Assembly (NCBI GenBank): GCA_021812845.1
Contig: JAKAML010000137.1
Coordinates: forward strand, 1 to 5,193
Origin: Pseudomonadota bacterium
GTDB lineage: Bacteria; Pseudomonadota; Alphaproteobacteria; Rhizobiales; Hyphomicrobiaceae
Direction of reading: 5' to 3'
DNA length: 5,193 nt
A program made the position numbers and the translations under genes. Below the pieces are notes generated by a model. It ran no database searches. It saw only the letters and a list, made by a program, of their open reading frames with translations, and was not told where the DNA came from. This document shows, in pieces, positions 1-4,375 of this stretch; within the stretch, counting starts at the first letter, position 1; each line of letters opens with the position of its first letter.

Positions 1-35
1 CGCCGCGTCGGATGGTCGTCGCCGCCCGCCGCCGT

Positions 36-55
36 CGGGCCGGGTCGGGCCGGGT
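36..55. repeat. Two-copy tandem 10-bp direct repeat
   Basis: The unit CGGGCCGGGT occurs twice without a gap (36-45 and 46-55), downstream of the arsR-type gene. With only two copies in a very GC-rich stretch this may be simple slippage sequence. The rest of 1-119 has no convincing coding sequence. It does contain a 9-bp inverted repeat (64-72 with 108-116) whose 35-base loop and missing T-run make it a poor terminator. Confidence 0.4.
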
Positions 56-119
56 GGAGAAGCGCAGCGCAGAGCCGATCGTTGCAGCCGCCGGGGGGTG
101 GCCGACGCTGCGCTGCCGC

Positions 120-524
120 TCAGGCGACCAACGTCAAGCCGTGGCGCGGATCGATCCGCACGCCGCTCTTGCCCTTGGCCACCGAACCCGGCGCGACCGG
201 ATTGGGCGGCGCGATGGCTTTGGGCGGCGTCGGCGCACCGCCAGACCGCACGCCGTACTTGGCGTCGATGAAGCCGATGACGTCGCGGGTCACCGTTTCG
301 GGCAGCGCGTAGTCGACGAACTGCCCGCGGCGCGAGGCGACCACGAGGCCCTGGGTGCGGAGCCGCGCCAGATGCTGAGAGACCCCGCTCTGGGACATGT
401 CGAGCCGCTCGCAGATCTCGGAGACGCTGCACGCGCCGTCGAGCAGGCTGCACATGATGCGCAGACGCGGTCCGCTGCCCAGCGCCCGCATCAGGTTGAC
501 GGCTTCATCGAAGACTTCGGCCAT
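120..524 (-). CDS. ArsR-family winged-helix transcriptional regulator with three N-terminal cysteines
   Basis: A 134-residue protein, probably a cytoplasmic dimeric DNA-binding repressor. Residues 1-92 form an ArsR/SmtB-type winged-helix domain. Residues 31-60 give the helix-turn-helix, with SQSGVSQHLARLRTQGLV as the recognition helix and what follows it, and residues 61-74 form the wing. The ATG at 524 has a GGAG Shine-Dalgarno seven bases upstream. Cysteines lie at 25, 32 and 38. C25 falls in the 'C-x-L-hydrophobic-D/E-G' segment where, as I recall, sulfide/persulfide-sensing relatives (BigR/SqrR/YgaV type) carry their first reactive cysteine. Their second cysteine, in the C-terminal helix, is absent here (VTRDVIGFIDAKYGV). 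The classic arsenic ELCVCDLC motif is also not intact. Residues 95-134 are a Pro/Ala/Lys/Gly-rich tail that ordinary family members lack. The gene lies downstream of gshA on the same strand, so a thiol- or metal-related role is possible, but the ligand is unknown. Confidence 0.88.
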   Translation of the reverse strand: MAEVFDEAVNLMRALGSGPRLRIMCSLLDGACSVSEICERLDMSQSGVSQHLARLRTQGLVVASRRGQFVDYALPETVTRDVIGFIDAKYGVRSGGAPTPPKAIAPPNPVAPGSVAKGKSGVRIDPRHGLTLVA

Positions 525-737
525 CGATCGGCTCCATCTCTTGCGGCCGCGCCGTTTGCTTCGGCGGCGGCCAGTCCCGGCCGGTCCGGTTGAACCGGCG
601 GCATTCCGCGTCGTCTCCGCCGCGCCATCGTCGCGCCCGCTTCCGGGCCGCCGGTGAAGGCGAGCGCTCGCTCATGGCCGCTGCGGCGCAGCAAACGGTG
701 CCACCATAAACCATAGTATGACTCGGATTTTAAGTCG

Positions 738-766
738 CTGATAATGCCAGGGATCATGGCTGTCAT
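738..766 (-). promoter_or_regulatory. Candidate promoter for the arsR-type gene
   Basis: Read on the minus strand, ATGACA (766-761, five of six matches to TTGACA) is followed by a 17-base spacer and TATCAG (743-738, four of six matches to TATAAT). It lies in the AT-richer part of the gap. It would leave a leader of roughly 200 bases before the ATG at 524, which is long for a bacterial regulator. A nearby TAAAAT box has no matching -35. This is a pattern match only. Confidence 0.3.
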
Positions 767-811
767 GCGTTTGCTGCAATGCAGCGGGGACGCGGCGGCC
801 ATGCCGTGGCG

Positions 812-830
812 GCGGCGCGTGATGCGCCGC
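812..830 (-). terminator. GC-rich hairpin downstream of gshA
   Basis: A perfect 7-bp stem (GCGGCGC at 812-818 with GCGCCGC at 824-830) and a 5-base loop, starting 20 bases after the gshA stop on the minus strand. No T-run follows in the direction of transcription, so it is not a textbook intrinsic terminator. It may still cause pausing or protect the mRNA 3' end. Confidence 0.35.
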
Positions 831-849
831 ACAAACCGCCGTCGGGCCT

Positions 850-2232
850 TTAGAACGCGAATTCGGTGAACACCGGGTCGACCTTCCCCTGCCACGGCCC
901 GGCGTAGCGGGCGATCAGCTCGTCCGAGACCGTGCGGCCCGAAACCGCCATCTCGTCGAGGGCGTCGAGGAAGATGGTCTCGTCCTGGCTGTAGCCGTTC
1001 AGGCGCCGGCGACGGCGCAGCCCGCCGCGCGAGATGCCGAGCACCTCGATTGCGAGCGCCTGCACCGTGGCGCCGCGGAACGGGGTCGCGAGCGCCGTCC
1101 TCGGCACGGCCTGGCGCAGCGCCTCGCGTTCCTCGGCCGTCCACGACCGGACCATGTCCCACGCCGCCTCGAGCGCGTCGCGGTCGTAGAGCAGACCGAC
1201 CCAGAACGCGGAAAGCGCGCAGACCCGCGGCCAGCGCCCGCCGTCGGCGCCGCGCATCTCGAGGAACCGCTTGAGGCGCACCTCCGGGAACAGGGTCGTG
1301 AGATGGTCGGACCAGTCGTCGATCGTCGGGTGCTCGCCGTCGAGCGCGGTGAGCTTGCCGGCGAGGAAGTCGCGGAACGAGGCGCCGGCCACGTCGATGT
1401 AGCGGCCGTCGCGATAGACGAAGTACATCGGCACGTCGAGCGCGTAGTCGACGTAGCGCTCGTAGCCCATGCCGGGCTCGAACACGAACGGCAGCATTCC
1501 GGTGCGCGCCTTGTCGGTGTCGCGCCAGACCTCGCTGCGCATCGACTTGAAGCCGTTGAGCTTGCCCTCGGTGAACGGCGACGAGGCGAACAGCGCGGTG
1601 GCGACAGGCTGCAGAGCGAGGGAGACACGCAGCTTCTTCACCATGTCGGCCTCGTCCGCGAAGTCGAGGTTCACCTGGATCGTCGCGGTGCGGTACATCA
1701 TGTCGAGGCCGCGGCTGCCGACGCGCGGCATGTAGCGCGTCATCACGCCGTAGCGCTCTTTGGGCATCTGCGGTGTCTCGGCGAGCGTCCACTTCGGCGA
1801 GAAGCCGAGGCCGAGAAAGCAGATCCCGAGATGCTCGCCGATGCCGCGCACCTCCTTCAGGTGCTGCTCGGTCTCGGCGGCGGTGGCGTGCAGCGTCTCG
1901 AGCGGCGCGCCCGACAGCTCGAACTGGCCGCCGGGCTCGAGGCTGACTGTGGCGCCCGGCTCGCCCTCCGGCCGTCGCAGCGCGATGATGTTGTCGCCCT
2001 CGCGGATCGGCTGCCAGCCGTGGCGGGCGATCAGCGCCTCCATCAGCGCGCGGATGCCGCGCGGGCCGTCGTAGGGGACGGGCGTCAGCGTACCGGTGTT
2101 GTAGACGAACTTCTCGTGCTCGGTGCCGATCCGCCACCGATCGGCCGACTTCTCGCCCGCCGCGATCCACGCCGCGAGGTCGTCGCGTGATTGCACGACC
2201 GGGCTCGGCGCACCTTCCTGGCGGGTCGACAT
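850..2232 (-). CDS. gshA: Glutamate-cysteine ligase, plant/alphaproteobacterial type
   Basis: A 460-residue cytoplasmic enzyme that makes gamma-glutamylcysteine from glutamate, cysteine and ATP, the first and usually rate-limiting step of glutathione synthesis. The length is normal for the GCS2 family found in plants and alphaproteobacteria. Visible family blocks are IGTEHEKF (35-42, acidic metal/substrate site), SLEPGGQFELSGAPLETLH (97-115), MMYRTATIQVNLDF (178-191) and SEVWRDTDKARTG (233-245, nucleotide/substrate region). The C-terminal part contains an arginine-rich run (406-410) before NGYSQDETIFL, which also fits the family. The only cysteines are C138 and C338, so I see no obvious counterpart of the plant enzyme's redox disulfides. 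The ATG at 2232 has GAGGAAG upstream at good spacing, and the stop is TAA. It shares its strand with the pentapeptide gene and rsmE, but the 199-base gap and a candidate promoter suggest its own transcription start. Confidence 0.96.
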   Translation of the reverse strand: MSTRQEGAPSPVVQSRDDLAAWIAAGEKSADRWRIGTEHEKFVYNTGTLTPVPYDGPRGIRALMEALIARHGWQPIREGDNIIALRRPEGEPGATVSLEPGGQFELSGAPLETLHATAAETEQHLKEVRGIGEHLGICFLGLGFSPKWTLAETPQMPKERYGVMTRYMPRVGSRGLDMMYRTATIQVNLDFADEADMVKKLRVSLALQPVATALFASSPFTEGKLNGFKSMRSEVWRDTDKARTGMLPFVFEPGMGYERYVDYALDVPMYFVYRDGRYIDVAGASFRDFLAGKLTALDGEHPTIDDWSDHLTTLFPEVRLKRFLEMRGADGGRWPRVCALSAFWVGLLYDRDALEAAWDMVRSWTAEEREALRQAVPRTALATPFRGATVQALAIEVLGISRGGLRRRRRLNGYSQDETIFLDALDEMAVSGRTVSDELIARYAGPWQGKVDPVFTEFAF

Positions 2233-2287
2233 GGGCTTCCTCGATGGCCGCGGATGGGGCGATCCGGCGCCGGCCGGCCTCGCGCCA

Positions 2288-2305
2288 CGGTCCCTTCCGG
2301 GACCG
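2288..2305 (-). promoter_or_regulatory. Leader hairpin with GGAA tetraloop upstream of gshA
   Basis: On the minus strand the RNA would read CGGUCCC-GGAA-GGGACCG: a perfect 7-bp stem closed by a GGAA loop, which fits the stable GNRA class. It lies 55 bases upstream of the gshA ATG and just downstream of the candidate -10 (2314-2319), so it would sit at the very 5' end of the transcript. It could stabilise the 5' end or take part in leader control. Function is inferred; the stem is directly visible. Confidence 0.5.
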
Positions 2306-2313
2306 ACCGACGA

Positions 2314-2342
2314 CTTATGGGGTGCGCCTCATCTGCCGACAA
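2314..2342 (-). promoter_or_regulatory. Candidate gshA promoter
   Basis: On the minus strand TTGTCG (2342-2337) is separated by exactly 17 bases from CATAAG (2319-2314). Each box matches the sigma-70-type consensus at four of six positions. The position, in the only AT-leaning stretch before gshA and about 80 bases upstream of its ATG, supports it. A 12-bp inverted repeat AAGTC-TT-GACTT (2341-2352) touches the -35, and two TTCGCGA sites lie just upstream (2353-2359 and 2372-2378). Confidence 0.4.
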
Positions 2343-2378
2343 GTCTTGACTTTTCGCGACCAGTTCATTTGTTCGCGA
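2341..2378. promoter_or_regulatory. Possible operator cluster upstream of the gshA promoter
   Basis: Three symmetric elements lie together: AAGTC-TT-GACTT at 2341-2352, overlapping the candidate -35 by two bases, and two copies of TTCGCGA (2353-2359 and 2372-2378), which contain the self-complementary TCGCGA and are spaced 19 bases apart. Such spacing, roughly two helical turns, would put two bound dimers on the same face of the DNA. No known regulator motif is recognised. Confidence 0.3.
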
Positions 2379-2394
2379 TTTTCGTACTAGCGAT

Positions 2395-2413
2395 TGCTCC
2401 GTGCCACGGAGCA
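2395..2413 (-). terminator. 19-bp perfect palindrome after the pentapeptide-repeat gene
   Basis: TGCTCCGTG-C-CACGGAGCA is perfectly symmetric around one central base. As RNA it gives an 8-bp stem with a 3-base loop, starting 18 bases after the TAG stop at 2432-2434. No T-run follows on the minus strand, so termination would not be of the standard intrinsic type. Because it also lies upstream of gshA, a DNA operator role is an alternative. Confidence 0.45.
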
Positions 2414-2431
2414 GTTGTCGCGCTGCCTGCC

Positions 2432-3256
2432 CTACCGCTTCGCCTTGTCGAGATTGACGGCCCGCTCGAGCCCCCGCGCCCGGTCGAGACCGATGGCGCC
2501 CGCGAGGCGCGCGCCGTCGAGATCGGCGCCGGCGAAATTGGCCCCCACCAGATTGGCGCCCGTGAAGTCGGCGTGGGAAAGATCGGTCTCGGACAGGTCC
2601 GCCCCCTCGAGATCGGAGCCCGCGAACCGAGCATGACGAAGAATGGCGAGCGTGAAGTCGGCCTCGCGCAGCACGGCGCCCGAGAAGTTGCAGGCGACGA
2701 GGCCGTTGCGGCTGTCGGTCGCCGCGTCGCGCTCGCCCGGCCGCTTCTCGAGCGGGCTGAAGTCGGCGCGGGTGAGATCGGCGCCGCGGAAGTCCGAGCC
2801 GTCGAGCCGTGCCTTGACCCTGATGCCGCGGAGCCGCGCGCCGTCGAAACGGGGGGCATCGCGGACGTCGAAATCGGGCGTCAGGAACGCGTTCGGCCGC
2901 AAGAGCGTGGCACCGCTCAGGTCGGCGCCCGAAAAGTCGGCGCGAGCGATGTTCGCACGGTCGAGGCGCGCGCCGGTCAGGATCGTGCCGCCGAGACGCG
3001 CGCCGGTGAGGTCGGCGCCGTAGAGATCGGCGGCGGCCAGCCGCGCCCCCTTGAAGTCGACCGTGGAGAGATCGAGATAGCGGAGCGCCCGGCCCGAGAA
3101 ATCGGCAGGGCTGCCGGGCACCGCGGCGAACAACGCGCGCGTCACCTCGCGCGCCGATATGTCGCCGGCCGCGGGCGGCGTCGCACCGGCGCCCGATGGC
3201 GCGGCGACCGCCGCCGCCATCGCCGCCAATCCCAGGAATGCACCGAGCGCGCGCAT
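2432..3256 (-). CDS. Exported pentapeptide-repeat protein
   Basis: A 274-residue protein from the ATG at 3256. Residues 1-25 (MRALGAFLGLAAMAAAVAA and on to GAGA) resemble a Sec signal peptide with likely cleavage near AGA/T, so a periplasmic location is inferred. The mature part is a right-handed quadrilateral beta-helix of A(D/N)LXX repeats. Block one (51-120) is 14 pentapeptides in perfect register. Block two (137-167) has about seven with one 4-residue step at 147-151. Block three (189-254) has 13 in register. The insertions at 121-136 and 168-188 break the coil. An in-frame ATG at 3319 would overlap rsmE and bury the signal peptide, and the ATG at 3265 is also possible; 3256 is preferred for the signal peptide and the upstream GGGATGG. 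The biochemical role is unknown. A DNA-gyrase-protecting (Qnr-like) role is unlikely for an exported protein. Same strand as rsmE, 38 bases downstream, so probably co-transcribed. Confidence 0.88.
   Translation of the reverse strand: MRALGAFLGLAAMAAAVAAPSGAGATPPAAGDISAREVTRALFAAVPGSPADFSGRALRYLDLSTVDFKGARLAAADLYGADLTGARLGGTILTGARLDRANIARADFSGADLSGATLLRPNAFLTPDFDVRDAPRFDGARLRGIRVKARLDGSDFRGADLTRADFSPLEKRPGERDAATDSRNGLVACNFSGAVLREADFTLAILRHARFAGSDLEGADLSETDLSHADFTGANLVGANFAGADLDGARLAGAIGLDRARGLERAVNLDKAKR
2495..3106 (-). repeat. 15-bp periodic coding repeat (pentapeptide blocks)
   Basis: The DNA repeats with a 15-base period that encodes the pentapeptides, in three stretches: 2897-3106, 2756-2848 and 2495-2692. 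GATCGGCGCC-like units recur on the plus strand. The periodicity depletes stops in the other frames and explains the long spurious frames opposite this gene. Confidence 0.8.
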
Positions 3257-3294
3257 GTCGACCATCCCGCACACCGGCGGGCTCACCGCGTGCT

Positions 3295-4068
3295 TCAGCT
3301 CCGATCCTGGCCCCGCCAATCCCCCACGACGCCCTCGACCAGCGCAAGCGCGGCGACCGCTGCCGTATCGGCTCGCAGAATACGCGGCCCGAGAGACAGC
3401 CGGATCACCCCCGGCACGGCGAGCAGAGCGGTGCGCTCGTCGTCGGAGAAGCCGCCCTCCGGGCCGACGAGCACGGCGAGCGGCGGCGTCGCGGAGGCTC
3501 GGGTGGGCGCTAGTTCACGCAGCGCCGCCACCGGATCCGCGAGTTCCGCGCCCTCGTCGCAGAAGATCAGTCTTCGGTCCGCCGGCCATGCCGCAAGGCA
3601 GCGCGCGAGCTTCTCCGGACCGGCAATCTCGGGCAGGCGAAGGATGCCGCACTGCTCCGCCGCCTCGACGGCGTTCGCCCGCATCCGCTCGAGATTGACC
3701 CGCTCGGCCACGGTGTGCCGCGTCAGCACCGGGCGCAGGCGCGCGACGCCCATCTCGACGGCCTTCTGCACCATGTAGTCGAGACGGGCCCGCTTCAGCG
3801 GCGCGAACAGGTAGTCGATGTCCGGCCCGCCGCCCTGCGGCCGCAGCATGTCCCCGACCTCGAGAGCGACGCCGCGCCGCCCGTCGGCCGCAAGCGTCGC
3901 CCGCCATTCGCCGTCGCGGCCGTTGAAGACGTGGATCGACCGCCCAGCCTCCAGGCGCAGAACGTTGACGAGGTAGTTGGCCTGCTCGCGATCGAGCACC
4001 ACGCGCCGGCCCGGCGCGAGCGGCCGATCGACGTAGAGCCGCTGGGCCTTGAAATCGTGGATCGCCAC
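3295..4068 (-). CDS. rsmE: 16S rRNA (uracil-1498-N3)-methyltransferase
   Basis: A 257-residue cytoplasmic SPOUT-class enzyme that transfers a methyl group from S-adenosylmethionine to N3 of U1498 in 16S rRNA of the assembled small subunit. The N-terminal PUA-like RNA-binding domain (about 1-75) carries NYLVNVLRL (31-39). The methyltransferase domain shows FAPLKRARLDYMVQKAVEMGV (88-108), EAAEQCGILRLPEI (135-148), LVGPEGGFSDDE (200-211) and the trefoil-knot motif LGPRILRADTAAVAAL (226-241), where Asp replaces the commoner Glu of 'LRxETA'. I chose the GTG at 4068 because AGGGAG lies six bases upstream and the protein then begins like the family (AIHDFKAQRLYV). The in-frame ATG at 4224 would add 52 low-complexity residues and start inside a palindromic repeat. 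Divergent from ubiA; likely co-transcribed with the pentapeptide gene. Confidence 0.95.
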   Translation of the reverse strand: MAIHDFKAQRLYVDRPLAPGRRVVLDREQANYLVNVLRLEAGRSIHVFNGRDGEWRATLAADGRRGVALEVGDMLRPQGGGPDIDYLFAPLKRARLDYMVQKAVEMGVARLRPVLTRHTVAERVNLERMRANAVEAAEQCGILRLPEIAGPEKLARCLAAWPADRRLIFCDEGAELADPVAALRELAPTRASATPPLAVLVGPEGGFSDDERTALLAVPGVIRLSLGPRILRADTAAVAALALVEGVVGDWRGQDRS

Positions 4069-4139
4069 CCGCGTCTCCCTCGCTCCGCCCCTGCGCCGCC
4101 ATCGCCGTGACGACCGCCCTCCCGACGAAGCCGTGCCGG

Positions 4140-4159
4140 ACGGCGGCGATTGCCGCCGT
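4140..4159. other. 8-bp-stem hairpin upstream of rsmE
   Basis: ACGGCGGC-GATT-GCCGCCGT is a perfect 8-bp stem with a 4-base loop, 71 bases upstream of the rsmE GTG and 12 bases from the nearer palindromic repeat element. It may be a leader structure of rsmE if the promoter lies beyond it. Its sequence is unrelated to the two CTAG-ended elements. In DNA this GC-rich, chance is possible. Confidence 0.35.
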
Positions 4160-4171
4160 GCGCCGGCGCCG

Positions 4172-4249
4172 CTAGTGTTCCGGCGCAAACATTTGCCTCC
4201 CGTTCGTTGCGAGGTCGAGAGCAAAATGTTTGCGCCAAAGGAACACTAG
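4172..4249 (-). repeat. CTAG-ended palindromic element, copy 1
   Basis: A 78-bp element. The outer arms CTAGTGTTCC (4172-4181) and GGAACACTAG (4240-4249) pair perfectly over 10 bp. The inner arms GGCGCAAACATTTGC (4182-4196) and GCAAAATGTTTGCGCC (4221-4236) pair over 15 bp with one bulged base. Three unpaired bases (AAA, 4237-4239) separate outer and inner stems on the right side only, and the loop is 24 bases. The asymmetric bulge gives the element a direction, which I record as minus relative to copy 2. It resembles a REP/MITE-like dispersed repeat, but no family name can be assigned. Confidence 0.85.
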
Positions 4250-4262
4250 CAAGCTTGTGATT

Positions 4263-4341
4263 CTAGTGCTGTTTCAGGCGCAGTCATTTGGTTGGAACGC
4301 TAGCCGCGCGTGGGTACCAAATGACTGCGCCACAGCACTAG
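4263..4341 (+). repeat. CTAG-ended palindromic element, copy 2
   Basis: A 79-bp element with the same plan as copy 1. The outer arms CTAGTGCTGT (4263-4272) and ACAGCACTAG (4332-4341) and the inner arms GGCGCAGTCATTTGGT (4277-4292) and ACCAAATGACTGCGCC (4316-4331) are both perfect inverted repeats (10 and 16 bp). The unpaired bases (TTCA, 4273-4276) are on the left side here, and the loop is 23 bases with an extra CTAG at 4300-4303. Compared with copy 1 read in reverse, the ends CTAGTG and the core GGCGCA..CATTT are shared. It ends 34 bases before the ubiA ATG. Confidence 0.87.
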
Positions 4342-4375
4342 GGACCGGCGCAAGAGACGCCAGACCCGAAGGACC

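Larger units (their letters stand above)
525..849. other. Intergenic gap between gshA and the arsR-type gene
   Basis: These 325 bases carry no convincing gene. Short frames here have no recognisable protein and merely read through the arsR ribosome-binding site. The part near gshA (850 down to about 800) is GC-rich with hairpins. The stretch 700-780 is clearly AT-richer than its surroundings and includes a candidate minus-strand promoter. The part next to arsR (525-700) would be a leader of about 200 bases if that promoter is real. A 13-bp palindrome, GCTGCA-A-TGCAGC, lies at 773-785, just upstream of the candidate -35 and well placed for a regulator. Confidence 0.5.

Noticed and set aside
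64..116. Inverted repeat GCAGCGCAG / CTGCGCTGC as a terminator for the arsR-type gene
   Set aside because: The 35-base loop, missing T-run and low-complexity GC context make it no better than chance.
12..593. 193-codon plus-strand frame opposite the arsR-type gene
   Set aside because: No domain is recognisable, the composition is Arg/Ala-rich, and the minus-strand frame has an unmistakable winged helix and a Shine-Dalgarno.
505..714. Small minus-strand frame upstream of the arsR-type gene
   Set aside because: It has no Shine-Dalgarno and no recognisable protein, and it simply overlaps the arsR start in another frame.
491..2170. 559-codon minus-strand frame through gshA and into arsR
   Set aside because: Out-of-frame shadow of gshA, very rich in Arg and Ala. 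The real gshA frame has clear family motifs and a good ribosome-binding site.
2123..3778. 551-codon plus-strand open frame opposite the pentapeptide gene and rsmE
   Set aside because: It is a by-product of the 15-base periodicity and high GC of the minus-strand genes. It runs across three gene boundaries, has a repetitive Arg/Gly/Glu composition and no recognisable domain.
4069..4224. N-terminal extension of rsmE to the ATG at 4224
   Set aside because: The added 52 residues are low-complexity and start inside a palindromic element. The GTG at 4068 has a strong Shine-Dalgarno and gives the normal family length.
4172..4341. Integron attC sites, CRISPR repeats or factor-independent terminators as explanations for the palindromic pair
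   Set aside because: No GTTRRRY-type core and no integrase; only two inverted copies rather than a regular direct-repeat array; and the pair lies between divergent genes, with no T-runs, where no terminator is needed.
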